Assembly (NCBI RefSeq): GCF_900142145.1
Contig: NZ_FQZV01000015.1
Location: 21,011 to 85,010, forward strand
Direction: 5' to 3'
From: Geosporobacter subterraneus DSM 17957
GTDB taxonomy: Bacteria; Bacillota; Clostridia; Peptostreptococcales; Thermotaleaceae
Length of the DNA: 64,000 nucleotides
Under the pieces are notes generated by a model. It was not told the DNA's origin, made no database searches, and saw only the letters and a program-made list of their open reading frames with translations. Numbering within the stretch: the stretch's first letter is position 1; every line of letters begins with the position of its first letter. A program made the position numbers and the translations under genes. Positions 9,367-18,471 of the stretch are shown piece after piece.

Positions 9367-9466
9367 ACGAAAAAGCTCCTTTCCCATCTTCCGGGCAATG
9401 ATTTATCCGATCTGTTGCAAACCTATGCTTTGGTTTAACTCTACTCAATAATTTTATTTTGATTTT

Positions 9467-9504
9467 TTTATATCCTGATTAAAAACGTGTTAAATCCATG
9501 TTAA
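9467..9504 (-). promoter_or_regulatory. PhoP-box-like repeats and -10 before pstB-phoU
   Basis: On the minus strand TTAACA (9499-9504) and TTAACA (9488-9493) are exactly 11 bases apart, and a weaker TTAATC follows at the same spacing (9477-9482). This is the TT(A/T/C)ACA repeat pattern bound by PhoP in Bacillus. A TATAAA (9467-9472) lies where a -10 would be expected. The regulator genes phoP-phoR are adjacent, so phosphate control of pstB-phoU is likely. Confidence 0.6.
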
Positions 9505-9604
9505 TTTTTTTAGTTATACATTTTGTCAGTTATAATCCAGCTCGTAAGAATGATAACAAGAGGATCAGATGAGATGCTTGCCTAATAACTTGAATTTTCT
9601 CGTC

Positions 9605-9630
9605 AAAAAAGACGGTGTATCCCCGTCTTT
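9605..9630 (-). terminator. Intrinsic terminator after phoR
   Basis: AAAGACGG / CCGTCTTT stem with a 7-nt loop and a following minus-strand T6 run. It ends the phoP-phoR transcript before the pstB promoter. Confidence 0.88.
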
Positions 9631-9649
9631 CAAAGCATTTGGTTACTTA

Positions 9650-11422
9650 CTATAAAGGAATCCTGATGATAAACTCAGAGCCTTTGCCCAGTTCACTGTT
9701 GACTTTTATTTCTCCATCAAAGGACAGTACAATATGCTTTACAATCGCTAAACCTAAGCCGGTTCCGCCTGCTTTCTTTGAACGGGCCTTATCTACCCTA
9801 TAAAAGCGTTCAAATAATCTGGGTATATCCTCTTTCGGTATACCAATTCCTGTATCTTTTACAACAATAAAAATATTTTCATATCGTTTGTAGGCCAAAA
9901 CCTTAACAGAACCCCCATGCAGGGTATACTTGATGGCATTATCCACTAGGTTAATCATCATCTGCTTAAACCAATCAGGATTACCATAGATTTCAGGCAG
10001 CGATCCATCCAGCTCAAAGACAAGCTTAATTTCCTTTTGCGCCGCCAGCCCTTCTACTATATCCCCAATTTCTCTAATGGCCTCATTTACTTTAATCTTT
10101 TTTTTCGTAAAATGAAGACGGTCATGTTCTATAGCAGACAAACTTAATAAATCATCGATGAGCCGTGAAAGCCTCTCGGTTTCGATTTCTATAATATCTA
10201 AAAAGCGATTACGAACCTTTTCATTCTCAATAGCCCCATTCTTTAAGGTTTCAATGAACCCTGTAATAGAGGTAAGGGGTGTTTTCAATTCATGAGATAC
10301 ATTGGCAACAAAGTCCGAACGCATTTTTTCAAGCTTTCTCATTTCTGTTACATCCTGTATCAGCGCCATAACTCCAATAATTCGATTAGGATCCATATCC
10401 AACCGGATAAAATTGGTGTAAATCTTTAAAATTTTTTGTTCGGGATAATCAATGGTAATTTCCGTCTGTCCCACATTATTGCTGTTCAATATGTCTTTTA
10501 GCACATCATGAAGTCTATTGTTTCGTATGACTTCAAGAATGTGTCTACCCATTACCTGCTCGTCTTCGATCTTGAACAACGTTTTTGCTACAGGGTTCAT
10601 CAGCATGATTTTATAAGATTTATCCACTGCAAACAGCGCTTCATTCATACTTGTAAGTGTTGACTGCAGCTTAGTATTTTTATCCCATAGTTCTGATATG
10701 GTAGCATTTAATTTTTCTGTCATAATGTTAAAGGTATCTGCCAGTATCTTTATTTCATCACTGGTATTTACATATACCCGGTTATTTAGTGAACCATTGG
10801 CAATGCTCTGGGCAGTCTTTGTAATTTCTTTAATCGGTTTGGTAACACTGTTTACATACCGATATCCTAAGATAGTAGCTACAATCATTCCACACAATGC
10901 AGCAATCATGACATTTTGCATAAGCATAAAATTGATACGATTGATTTCAGTAAGGGGAAACGCCAGCCTTGTAATTAAGTCTATCCTCTCGCCCATGATC
11001 AATGGAACAGCTACATAGATATAATTTACATCCGTTGTACTGCTCACCCGCTTACTTTTCCCTATTCTTCCACTTAGGGCCTCTTGAATTTCAGGCCGAT
11101 GTAAATGGTTCTCCATTTTATAGAGATTTTCAGCGTTGACTTCCGAGTCGCCAATTACTTGACCACCGGGATTAATAAAGGTTACCCTAGCGCTGATTTT
11201 TTCACTGTATTCATGGGCTAATTTAGTAAAATCAATGGATTGGAGATCATCCTTCTTTATTCTCTCTTGCAAAAATAAATTAACGAGATTTCCATTTGCT
11301 ATTAATTTCTCTTCTGTGTTTTCCATATAACTCTTTTGCATAAAGCCCAACGAAAGCAATCCCGTAATAATAATACCCACTAAAAACAAAAGGGTATAAG
11401 TTAAAAAAATTCTCCTTTGCAT
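9650..11422 (-). CDS. phoR: Phosphate-responsive sensor histidine kinase PhoR
   Basis: A membrane histidine kinase that phosphorylates the neighbouring response regulator. Domains in order: membrane segment near residues 8-27, an extracytoplasmic sensor of about 130 residues, a second membrane segment near 165-190, HAMP (around YRYVNSVTKPIKEI), a PAS domain, the phosphoacceptor helix with VANVSHELKTPLTSITG, and an ATPase domain with NAIKY, DTGIGIP and GGTGLGLAIVK. I use ATG 11422, which has AGGTGA five bases upstream (590 residues); a GTG at 11431 is possible. It starts ten bases after phoP, so the pair is one operon. Confidence 0.92.
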   Translation of the reverse strand: MQRRIFLTYTLLFLVGIIITGLLSLGFMQKSYMENTEEKLIANGNLVNLFLQERIKKDDLQSIDFTKLAHEYSEKISARVTFINPGGQVIGDSEVNAENLYKMENHLHRPEIQEALSGRIGKSKRVSSTTDVNYIYVAVPLIMGERIDLITRLAFPLTEINRINFMLMQNVMIAALCGMIVATILGYRYVNSVTKPIKEITKTAQSIANGSLNNRVYVNTSDEIKILADTFNIMTEKLNATISELWDKNTKLQSTLTSMNEALFAVDKSYKIMLMNPVAKTLFKIEDEQVMGRHILEVIRNNRLHDVLKDILNSNNVGQTEITIDYPEQKILKIYTNFIRLDMDPNRIIGVMALIQDVTEMRKLEKMRSDFVANVSHELKTPLTSITGFIETLKNGAIENEKVRNRFLDIIEIETERLSRLIDDLLSLSAIEHDRLHFTKKKIKVNEAIREIGDIVEGLAAQKEIKLVFELDGSLPEIYGNPDWFKQMMINLVDNAIKYTLHGGSVKVLAYKRYENIFIVVKDTGIGIPKEDIPRLFERFYRVDKARSKKAGGTGLGLAIVKHIVLSFDGEIKVNSELGKGSEFIIRIPL

Positions 11423-11431
11423 TGATTTCAC

Positions 11432-12124
11432 CTATTTCATTTTATATCCGATTCCCCGAATTGTTTCAATATATACCGGATGCCGGTCATTATCCTCAAT
11501 TTTCTTTCGTAAATGGCGGATATGCACATCAACTGTTCTAGTTTCTCCAAAATAGTCATAGCCCCAGACTTCATCCAGTAAAAAATTTCTTGAAAGAACT
11601 TTCCCTTTATTTTCAGCCAAAATCTTTAATAATTCAAACTCTTTTAAGGTTAACTCAAAAACCTTACCGTTTTTTGTAACTTCATGTTTCTCCGTATCTA
11701 TGACGATATCATGGCAGCGAATGATTTTTCCTGTTTCCTTAGGTATTTCCTCAAATCGTCTCAATACAGCCTTAATTCTAGCAGTTAGTTCCCTAACACT
11801 GAAGGGCTTTGTGAGATAATCATCGGCACCCAGTTCTAAACCCAGCACCTTATCTGTTTCCTCCCCTTTGGCAGTGAGCATGATAATGGGAATTTTGCTG
11901 GTTTTACTATTTAGTCTTATCTTCTTGCAGGCTTCAAAACCATCTATTCCCGGCAGCATTAAATCTAATAATATCACGTCTGGAATCTCTTCATCTGCAA
12001 TCCGAATGGCTTCCTCTCCATTATCGCTGGTTAATACGTCAAATCCACTACTTTCCAGATTGAACTGGATCAGTTCTATAATGTGCTGTTCATCATCTAC
12101 GACCAATACTTTTTTCCTAGCCAT
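11432..12124 (-). CDS. phoP: OmpR/PhoB-family response regulator PhoP
   Basis: DNA-binding response regulator of 230 residues. The receiver domain has the acidic pair VVDDEQ, the phosphoacceptor Asp in DVILLDLMLPG (near residue 53) and the conserved Lys in DDYLTKPFS. The C-terminal winged helix ends with the typical TRTVDVHIRHLRKKI and IRGIGYKMK. Paired with phoR, it is the likely activator at the repeats before pstB. In other naming schemes this is phoB. It follows pgeF by 29 bases and may share its transcript. Confidence 0.93.
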   Translation of the reverse strand: MARKKVLVVDDEQHIIELIQFNLESSGFDVLTSDNGEEAIRIADEEIPDVILLDLMLPGIDGFEACKKIRLNSKTSKIPIIMLTAKGEETDKVLGLELGADDYLTKPFSVRELTARIKAVLRRFEEIPKETGKIIRCHDIVIDTEKHEVTKNGKVFELTLKEFELLKILAENKGKVLSRNFLLDEVWGYDYFGETRTVDVHIRHLRKKIEDNDRHPVYIETIRGIGYKMK

Positions 12125-12153
12125 AAAACCTCTCCCTCCGGTGTTATACTACC

Positions 12154-12969
12154 TCATTTTAACTGTAAGATTGCAGCCATTCTTCCAGTTAACCCTTTTT
12201 CAAAGCGATAGGAATAAAATAGATGATTGTTGCATTGAGTACATAAATTGCTCGTTGTAATACTTCTTTGTAAAACCCCCATTTCCTCCAATTGGTTTTT
12301 GTTTGCTTCCCATAAATCCAAATAATACTTGTTCTTTTCCTTGAAAAATACAAATCTATCGAGGTTTGTAAAATTTTGATTAAATTTATCAATTATTGTC
12401 TCATCTACTTCATAACAACAATTCCCGATGGATGGTCCAATAGCAGCCAGACAGTCCTTTGGTTTTGTACCAAAAAAATGTTCCATTTGGATGAGTGCTT
12501 TTTGTGCGATCCGAAGTACGGTTCCTTTCCAGCCTGCATGGACTAAGCCTATGGCTTGGCGGACCGGATCTAAAATATAGATTGGAACACAGTCTGCATG
12601 AAGAGTAACCAGTGCTATACCTCTCTCGTTAGTGATCATCCCATCTACTTCAAAAATATCACTGTCACTTATAATGCCCTTTCCTCTGTCTGCTATTGTG
12701 ATTCGTTTTATTGTATCCTTATGTACTTGATCTGAAAGAACACCGTTTTCTATAGGGATATTGATAGCGCTAAAAAGCAAATCGTAATTTTTCTCAATAT
12801 TCTCTTTGCCATCAGCTGTTTTGGTTCCCAGGTTTAAAGACTCATAGGGATTTTCACTGATCCCGCCAATTCGGCTTGTAAAACAGCTGTCTACAAGTCC
12901 GGTTTCTTCAAAAGCCTGTATGGTAAAGTAAGTTATACCGCTCACAACTTTTTGCTTAAATCCGCTCAT
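12154..12969 (-). CDS. pgeF: Peptidoglycan editing factor / YfiH-YlmD laccase-domain protein
   Basis: A zinc or copper binding protein of the YfiH family, once called polyphenol oxidase. In E. coli it removes wrongly built UDP-MurNAc-L-Ser; purine nucleoside activities are known for other members. The 271-residue protein has the metal ligands in TLHADCVPIYI, HAGWKGT and the AIGPSIGNCCYEV block. The B. subtilis homologue ylmD lies between sigG and the division genes, as here. A hairpin upstream separates it partly from nrdR. Confidence 0.92.
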   Translation of the reverse strand: MSGFKQKVVSGITYFTIQAFEETGLVDSCFTSRIGGISENPYESLNLGTKTADGKENIEKNYDLLFSAINIPIENGVLSDQVHKDTIKRITIADRGKGIISDSDIFEVDGMITNERGIALVTLHADCVPIYILDPVRQAIGLVHAGWKGTVLRIAQKALIQMEHFFGTKPKDCLAAIGPSIGNCCYEVDETIIDKFNQNFTNLDRFVFFKEKNKYYLDLWEANKNQLEEMGVLQRSITTSNLCTQCNNHLFYSYRFEKGLTGRMAAILQLK

Positions 12970-13010
12970 TTCTCTCTCCTTATCACTAACAAAAAATTTT
13001 CAGCTTATAA

Positions 13011-13043
13011 ATAATAGCAAGCGGCTTCCCGACTTGCTATTAT
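13011..13043 (-). terminator. Terminator-like hairpin after nrdR
   Basis: A perfect 11-bp inverted repeat (ATAATAGCAAG / CTTGCTATTAT) with an 11-nt GC-rich loop lies between nrdR and pgeF. The following minus-strand stretch is T/A mixed, so it may be a partial terminator. Confidence 0.6.
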
Positions 13044-13096
13044 TCTACCCTTGATTGGTAAGATCTATTTCTTTTATAAAAGTCCCATGGCAAGAG

Positions 13097-13552
13097 TTAT
13101 TTTTCATTTAATAATTTTTTTAATTCTTCCATGAATGTATTAATATCCTTAAACTGTCTATATACTGATGCAAATCTTACATAGGCCACCTCGTCCAAAT
13201 CCTTTAGATGATTCATCACCAATTCGCCAATGAGAATACTTGTAATTTCTTTGTCCATGGTATTATGGAGACTTCTCTCAACTTCATCTATTGTATGCTC
13301 AATATCCTTCATTGAAACAGGACGCTTCTCACAGGCACGAATCATTCCATTCAGTACTTTGTTTCTATTATAGGCCTCTCTTGTACCGTCTTTTTTAATC
13401 ACGATCAACGGAATCTCTTCCACTTTTTCATAGGTTGTAAATCTCTTTCTACACTTGCTGCATTCTCTTCTTCTGCGGATAGCTTGTCCTTCTTCTGTAG
13501 GTCTGGAATCTACTACCTTCGTTTCAAAATACTCGCAGTATGGACAGTTCAT
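13097..13552 (-). CDS. nrdR: Transcriptional repressor NrdR
   Basis: NrdR represses ribonucleotide reductase genes in response to ATP/dATP. The N-terminal zinc ribbon shows CPYC and CSKC flanking RRRREC, followed by the ATP-cone ([20 protein letters not shown]). The start is set at ATG 13552 ([13 protein letters not shown]), with GGGGGAG five bases upstream, giving 151 residues, the family size; an upstream GTG-type extension of 11 codons is not needed. No nrd genes are in the window. Confidence 0.96.
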   Translation of the reverse strand: MNCPYCEYFETKVVDSRPTEEGQAIRRRRECSKCRKRFTTYEKVEEIPLIVIKKDGTREAYNRNKVLNGMIRACEKRPVSMKDIEHTIDEVERSLHNTMDKEITSILIGELVMNHLKDLDEVAYVRFASVYRQFKDINTFMEELKKLLNEK

Positions 13553-13706
13553 CGCTTCTCCCCCTAAATGTGACCATGCCCTCACCTATACATATTGTTA
13601 CTCAAATTATAATATTTCATATAGGGAATGTCTACAATGAATTTTTCTGCTCATAATAGTAAAAACCATAACCGTTTTCATCACTTCCTTCTCTGAAAGG
13701 GGTTTC

Positions 13707-13976
13707 TTATTCCTTTTCTTCTAATTCTTCGGGCAAAATGACATCTTTCAGTTCTACTAAAATCACATCCATACCTATTTTTCTGATTTCATGCCATGTG
13801 ATAATAAAATCATTTTCTTTTCCGAAGAAGCTTAGAAATTTCCCTGGCCCAGGGACAATCAAAGCATCAATTCGCCCTTTCTCTAAATTGACTTCAATAT
13901 CAGACACAAAGCCTAATCTCCTGCCATCTACAATGTTAATAATTTCTTTTTGTCTCAAATCCGATGTGCTTATCAT
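13707..13976 (-). CDS. YlmC/YmxH-family sporulation-associated protein (PRC-barrel)
   Basis: An 89-residue PRC-barrel-like protein (MISTSDLRQKEIINIVDGRRLGF; GPGKFLSFFG). YlmC/YmxH proteins are small, conserved in spore formers, and of unclear function. The position right after sigG matches ylmC in B. subtilis. AGGTG is five bases before ATG 13976. About 120 bases with the sigG terminator separate it from sigG, so it probably has its own promoter. Confidence 0.88.
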   Translation of the reverse strand: MISTSDLRQKEIINIVDGRRLGFVSDIEVNLEKGRIDALIVPGPGKFLSFFGKENDFIITWHEIRKIGMDVILVELKDVILPEELEEKE

Positions 13977-14063
13977 ATCATCACCTTCTCATCTCTTAAT
14001 AATAATGTGTAAATAGCCTTTCTATATCTATGTATATAAAGCTTTAGAGCAATATATGATCAT

Positions 14064-14099
14064 AAAAAAAAACAAAAGCTGAGTATTTTGCTTTTGTTT
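14064..14099 (-). terminator. Intrinsic terminator overlapping the sigG stop
   Basis: AAACAAAAGC / GCTTTTGTTT, 10-bp stem with 10-nt loop, then a run of T on the minus strand. It overlaps the last bases of sigG. Confidence 0.85.
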
Positions 14100-14871
14100 A
14101 AATATGTTTTCTCATATGTTTTAGTGCCGTTTTCTCTAATCTTGAAACCTGCGCCTGGGAAATGCCTATTTCTTCTGCCACCTCCATTTGAGTTCTTCCT
14201 TCAAAAAACCGTAAGGTAAGTATTAATTTTTCGCGGTCACTCAATTTTCTTAGTGCTTCTCTGAGAGCAATACCTTCTAACCAGGTTTCGTCTTCACTTT
14301 TTTCATCACTGACCTGATCCATTACAAATATTGCGTCACCACTATCATGATAGATGGGCTCGAACAATGAAATCGGATCTTGAATAGCATCTAAGGCAAA
14401 AACAACCTCTTCTCGAGGTATATTCAACTCTTTTGCTATTTCTGATATGGTAGGTTCCTTTGAATTCTTATTGATCAGCTGATCTCGGATCTGGAGTGCC
14501 TTATAGGCTGTATCTCGCAGGGACCTGCTCACCCTAATCGAATTATTGTCCCTTAAATATCTTCGAATCTCACCGATGATCATAGGTACTGCATAGGTTG
14601 AAAATTTCACATTTTGCGACAGATCAAAGTTATCAATTGCCTTGATTAAACCAATACAGCCAACCTGAAATAAATCATCCACATGCTCTCCTCTATTATT
14701 AAACCGTTGTATTACACTTAATACTAATCTTAAATTTCCTTGAATGAATTCCTCTCTTGCAGAAAGATCACCTTGGTGAATCAAAGTAAATAACTGTCTC
14801 ATTTTCTCGTTGGTCAGTACGGGAAGTTTTGATGTATTAACGCCACAAATTTCTACTTTGTTGATATGCAT
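14098..14871 (-). CDS. sigG: Forespore sigma factor sigma-G
   Basis: Sigma-G directs late forespore transcription after engulfment. The N-terminus MHINKVEICGVNTSKLPVL is the sigma-G hallmark, as in B. subtilis. Region 2 contains GNLRLVLSVIQRFNNRGE, DDLFQVGCIGLIKAIDNFD and KFSTYAVPMIIGEIRRYLRD; region 4 has the helix-turn-helix TQMEVAEEIGISQAQVSRLE. Length 257 residues. GGAGG lies seven bases before ATG 14871. A sigma-F-like promoter stands upstream, and a terminator between sigE and sigG suggests sigG is mostly expressed on its own. Confidence 0.97.
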   Translation of the reverse strand: MHINKVEICGVNTSKLPVLTNEKMRQLFTLIHQGDLSAREEFIQGNLRLVLSVIQRFNNRGEHVDDLFQVGCIGLIKAIDNFDLSQNVKFSTYAVPMIIGEIRRYLRDNNSIRVSRSLRDTAYKALQIRDQLINKNSKEPTISEIAKELNIPREEVVFALDAIQDPISLFEPIYHDSGDAIFVMDQVSDEKSEDETWLEGIALREALRKLSDREKLILTLRFFEGRTQMEVAEEIGISQAQVSRLEKTALKHMRKHI

Positions 14872-14914
14872 GACAATTCCTCCATTCGATGGATTATTGC
14901 CCCCTTACATCAAA

Positions 14915-14943
14915 ATTATTGCCCTTTTAAAAATCCTTTATAC
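14915..14943 (-). promoter_or_regulatory. Candidate sigma-F promoter of sigG
   Basis: Minus strand GTATA (14939-14943), 15 bases, then GGCAATAAT (14915-14923). This fits the sigma-F consensus GYWTA and GGnnAnAnT. sigG is a known sigma-F target. A second GGCAATAAT lies nearer the gene but without a matching -35. The same GGCAATAAT with the same 15-base spacing appears before the ORF at 46201. Confidence 0.65.
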
Positions 14944-14962
14944 CATAAAGAGCGAAAACTAA

Positions 14963-14986
14963 AAAGCAGCTTAACAGCTGCTTAGA
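14963..14986 (-). terminator. Terminator overlapping the sigE stop
   Basis: AAGCAGC / GCTGCTT with a 6-nt loop and TTTAGTTTT after it on the minus strand. The stem is short, so some read-through into sigG is likely. Confidence 0.7.
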
Positions 14987-15716
14987 TCATTCGATTGATC
15001 TCTTTTCGCAATCTGGTTATAATTCTTTTTTCCAATCTAGAAATATAGGATTGAGAAATACCTAACATATCCGCAACTTCTTTCTGTGTTTTTTCTTCCC
15101 CGTTATTCAGACCAAATCTTAACTCCATGATTCTTTTTTCCCGCTTCGTAAGCTTTTTTAAAGCGATTTCCAACAATTCTTTATCAATTTCTTCCTCTAA
15201 AAATTTATATATTAGATCATTGTCGGTACCTAAGATATCTGACAGCAGCAATTCATTGCCATCCCAATCAATATTTAATGGTTCATCAAAGGAAATCTCG
15301 GCTTTTGCTTTGCTATTTCTCCTTAAATACATTAATATTTCATTTTCTATGCATCGAGAAGCATATGTAGCTAATTTTATCTTTTTTTCCGGATCAAATG
15401 TATTTACAGCTTTAATCAGTCCAATGGTGCCGATGGAAATTAAATCCTCTACTCCAACACCAGTATTTTCAAACTTTCTTGCAATATAAACGACTAATCT
15501 TAGATTTCTCTCAATCAAAACGGTTTTCACTGCTCCATCGTCTTCCCTAAGCTGATCAATTAAAAACAGCTCTTCATCGCTGCTCAATGGTGGCGGCAAA
15601 GCTTCGCTGCCACCGATATAAAATATGCTGTCTTCCTCTACTATCCCTATTTTTCTTAAAATCCTAATTAGAATTATTCTATAGTTAAGTCTTAGCCTGG
15701 TAAAAAAGCTTAGCAC
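14982..15716 (-). CDS. sigE: Mother-cell sigma factor, pro-sigma-E
   Basis: Sigma-E drives early mother-cell transcription in sporulation and is made as a membrane-bound precursor. The amphipathic, basic pro-sequence of about 32 residues precedes [12 protein letters not shown], where the mature protein begins in relatives. Region 2 ([13 protein letters not shown] type: [35 protein letters not shown]) and region 4 ([20 protein letters not shown]) are intact. I prefer GTG 15716, eight bases after a G5 run, over ATG 15731, which has no site; this gives 244 residues. spoIIGA, its activating protease, is immediately upstream. Confidence 0.96.
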   Translation of the reverse strand: MLSFFTRLRLNYRIILIRILRKIGIVEEDSIFYIGGSEALPPPLSSDEELFLIDQLREDDGAVKTVLIERNLRLVVYIARKFENTGVGVEDLISIGTIGLIKAVNTFDPEKKIKLATYASRCIENEILMYLRRNSKAKAEISFDEPLNIDWDGNELLLSDILGTDNDLIYKFLEEEIDKELLEIALKKLTKREKRIMELRFGLNNGEEKTQKEVADMLGISQSYISRLEKRIITRLRKEINRMI

Positions 15717-15744
15717 TCTAACGACCCCCATTTGATGATAGATT

Positions 15745-16641
15745 TTAAGTCAGAACATCTGGATGCAACAATGCACGATAGTCCCCATTCGATGAAAGCT
15801 CTTTAGTATAGATACCTATAATAATATTTGTTATACTTCTTACTTCATTATTTTCTTCCAACATTACGCTATCAGGCTTAAATCCTATAAGCATCCCATT
15901 TTCTTTTCCTAAAGATTTAAAAGGAATGACCCGAAACCGATTCATCCAATCAGAGGTTTGCAAGATCTTGGACAATAAATCTAGATTTACTTCCTGAGAC
16001 TGGTTAAAAAAGTTCTGAATATTCTCCGGCAACAGTTCTTTAATTGCTTCATATTCAACGATAATAACTGGATACTTTGAGAGCGGCTCCTGCAGCGAGT
16101 TGCCCGTATCTATCAATGCGCATATTTTACTTTTCTGGTCCCCAACAGTGATCCAAATAGAGATATATACTTTATTTCGTGATATTTTAACCTGGATATA
16201 TTCCCAACAAAACTTAAGAAGAATATAGGATACAATGCCAGAGTATAGCAGCAACCGAATTGGAAAATTCGCAATGTAAAATACCCCATTGCTTACAAGC
16301 CCGTTGAAATCTGTAAAATAAAATAAGGCAAAAGCCGCGCCGCCAAACATAAAGGATATAAGGTAAAAAATAGCCAGCAGCTTTAGAAAGTCTTTAAAAT
16401 GATAAGGTATAAAAGTAATAATAATTATCAGCATAGAGGCTATAATTTTCATAATTGTTGAATATAGAAAACTAAGGGAGGGAAAAAAGACAACAAAAGC
16501 ATATAAAGCGCCCACTGCTGCACCAGTCACAAGCCTAGCTTTCGAAACCTTGAATTTGCTAAAGGTCGCGGTAAGGTAAAGAATAAGCCAATTCATCAGT
16601 AGATTCTCTAGAAACAAATATTCTCCATATACCTCAAACAT
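15745..16641 (-). CDS. spoIIGA: Sigma-E processing aspartyl protease SpoIIGA
   Basis: SpoIIGA cleaves the pro-sequence of sigma-E in response to the forespore signal protein SpoIIR. The N-terminal half has about five membrane segments; the C-terminal half has the catalytic loop [14 protein letters not shown] with Asp near residue 178, and a second conserved block [13 protein letters not shown]. The start at ATG 16641 ([14 protein letters not shown]) has GGAGG seven bases upstream and gives 298 residues. It precedes sigE by 28 bases, so the two form an operon. The promoter region has Spo0A-like features. Confidence 0.95.
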   Translation of the reverse strand: MFEVYGEYLFLENLLMNWLILYLTATFSKFKVSKARLVTGAAVGALYAFVVFFPSLSFLYSTIMKIIASMLIIIITFIPYHFKDFLKLLAIFYLISFMFGGAAFALFYFTDFNGLVSNGVFYIANFPIRLLLYSGIVSYILLKFCWEYIQVKISRNKVYISIWITVGDQKSKICALIDTGNSLQEPLSKYPVIIVEYEAIKELLPENIQNFFNQSQEVNLDLLSKILQTSDWMNRFRVIPFKSLGKENGMLIGFKPDSVMLEENNEVRSITNIIIGIYTKELSSNGDYRALLHPDVLT

Positions 16642-16710
16642 AAGCATTCCTCCATTATGGAGATAATTCTACTTGATACACATTATTCAATTGTCCTATG
16701 ATTTATGTCT

Positions 16711-16757
16711 ATTATATTAGAATTCCCATTCATTTTTTGTCATTGTGTGAAGTCGAA
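16711..16757 (-). promoter_or_regulatory. Candidate Spo0A-activated promoter of spoIIGA-sigE
   Basis: Minus strand ATGACA (16738-16743) and a perfect TATAAT (16711-16716) are 21 bases apart, too far for a normal sigma-A promoter. The B. subtilis spoIIG promoter is known for a similar stretched spacing and needs Spo0A. A 0A-box-like GTCGAA lies on the plus strand at 16752-16757, and another near match TTTTGTCGTA on the minus strand at 16790-16799. Confidence 0.55.
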
Positions 16758-16797
16758 TCTCTCCTATCGGGAAAAAAAACTTCCCATAATACGACAA

Positions 16798-16827
16798 AAG
16801 ACCGTATCCTGAATTGGATACGGTCTT
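16798..16827 (-). terminator. Strong hairpin terminator after ftsZ
   Basis: 12-bp perfect stem AAGACCGTATCC / GGATACGGTCTT with a 6-nt loop, three bases past the ftsZ stop. The T-tract is short but the stem is strong. It separates the division cluster from spoIIGA. Confidence 0.8.
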
Positions 16828-16830
16828 AAA

Positions 16831-17910
16831 TTATCTCTTTTTTCTTAAGAAAGTAGGAATATCTAAATCATCTTGAATCGGTTGGTGATCCTCATCCTTA
16901 TGCTTGTTCAATCCGGTATCCTTATCTAACAAAGGTACCTTCATGCCACCGGGTTTTTGATTCTCGAAGCCTGTAGCAATAACGGTGATCCGGATTTCAT
17001 CCTTTAGATCCTCATCAATTACAGCACCAAAAATAATATTGGCATCAGGGTCTGCAGCCTGAGCTACCAGTTCGGCCGCTTCATTCACTTCAAAGAGTCC
17101 TAAATTGGAACCTCCTGTAATATTCAGCAACACACCCTTTGCTCCCTGAATAGAAGTTTCTAGCAGTGGGCTATGTATGGCCTGCTTCGCTGCTTCAGTA
17201 GCTCTGTTCTCACCGCTTGCTCTTCCTATTCCCATGTGAGCCAAACCCTGCTCAAACATAATGGTTTTTACATCGGCAAAGTCAAGATTTACAAGACCTG
17301 GCACGGCAATCAAATCAGAAATACCCTGAACACCTTGGCGTAATACATCATCGGCCATTTTAAATGCATCCATGATAGATGTCTTTTTCTCGACCACTTG
17401 AAGCAGTCTGTCATTTGGGATCGTAACCAGGGTATCTACCTTTCCTTTTAGTTCCTCGATTCCTTGTTCAGCATGCTGCATTCTTCTCTTTCCTTCAAAG
17501 GTAAAAGGCTTTGTAACAACCCCTACGGTTAGTATGCCCATCTCCTTTGCAATCTGTGCAACAATCGGTGCAGCACCGGTTCCTGTTCCACCACCCATAC
17601 CAGAGGTAACAAACACCATATCTGCCCCCTGTAATGCTTGATGTATATCTTCTCTGCTTTCCTCAGCTGCTTTTCTACCGATTTCTGGATTTGCTCCCGC
17701 ACCTAAACCCTTTGTTAACTTCTCTCCTATTTGGATTCTATATTCGGCCTTAGATGTAAATAGGGCCTGTTTATCCGTATTAACAGCTATAAACTGGACT
17801 CCTTTTAGTTGGGATTCTATCATTCTATTGACAGCGTTGTTACCTCCACCACCAACACCGATTACTTTTATCTGAGCAAATTGCTCCATATCAACATCAA
17901 ATTCTAACAC
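16831..17910 (-). CDS. ftsZ: Cell division GTPase FtsZ
   Basis: FtsZ polymerises into the Z-ring that organises septum formation. The tubulin signature [13 protein letters not shown] is at residues 103-115, the nucleotide loop [13 protein letters not shown] near 18-30, and the T7 loop around [11 protein letters not shown]. The C-terminal conserved peptide [13 protein letters not shown] binds partner proteins. Start is GTG 17910 with GGGGG seven bases before it; length 359 residues. ftsA, usually next to ftsZ, is missing: the upstream gene is sbp. Confidence 0.98.
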   Translation of the reverse strand: MLEFDVDMEQFAQIKVIGVGGGGNNAVNRMIESQLKGVQFIAVNTDKQALFTSKAEYRIQIGEKLTKGLGAGANPEIGRKAAEESREDIHQALQGADMVFVTSGMGGGTGTGAAPIVAQIAKEMGILTVGVVTKPFTFEGKRRMQHAEQGIEELKGKVDTLVTIPNDRLLQVVEKKTSIMDAFKMADDVLRQGVQGISDLIAVPGLVNLDFADVKTIMFEQGLAHMGIGRASGENRATEAAKQAIHSPLLETSIQGAKGVLLNITGGSNLGLFEVNEAAELVAQAADPDANIIFGAVIDEDLKDEIRITVIATGFENQKPGGMKVPLLDKDTGLNKHKDEDHQPIQDDLDIPTFLRKKR

Positions 17911-18128
17911 AAAATTACCCCCTTCATACGGCTACGAAAATATTATGAGATCGTTAGTTCAAATCAATTCATTGAGTTTTAAGTGTTTTTATCTATATTT
18001 TGGTTCTCAATTCAGATCATTAATGTATCGGCATGTTCTAAAAAAACCTAAAATGAGAATAAATTCAAATAATCCTATAACATATTTCAACGTGCTATTA
18101 AAATATCCTTTTTTTTGTAACAAAAACT

Positions 18129-18470
18129 TTATTTTTTCGTGATTCTCTCAATGAGGTAACGCCTAATAATTGCAAAGTTTTGGAATAATCTTCCTCCAAA
18201 TGCAAATATTGCTGCATAGTAGAGGGGGACACCTAAACGATCGCCGATATAGGCTAGAAAGCCCGCAAGAATGGCATTTCCGAAGAATCCTGACACAAAA
18301 ATTGTTGAATGAAATTTTTCCTCCATATGAGACCGAATTGCACCAAAAACAGAATCCAGTGCCGCTAAAATGGCTACTGACATATAAAGCGAGTATGAGG
18401 ATGGGTAAGTAATAGGTAAGTAGACACCCAGCAGTACCCCGATCATTAAACCTAAAATTGCAATAATCAC
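18129..18470 (-). CDS. sbp: Small basic family protein Sbp (DUF1290)
   Basis: A small membrane protein with three to four hydrophobic segments (starting MIIAILGLMIGVLLGVY) and a basic tail IIRRYLIERITKK. The Sbp family is found in division clusters between the DUF881 genes and ftsZ; its function is unknown. Two GTG starts are possible, 18479 inside the stop of the DUF881 gene and 18470, nine bases after GAAGAGG. I favour 18470 (113 residues). Either way it is coupled to the upstream gene. Confidence 0.9.
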   Translation of the reverse strand: MIIAILGLMIGVLLGVYLPITYPSSYSLYMSVAILAALDSVFGAIRSHMEEKFHSTIFVSGFFGNAILAGFLAYIGDRLGVPLYYAAIFAFGGRLFQNFAIIRRYLIERITKK

Positions 18471-18471
18471 A

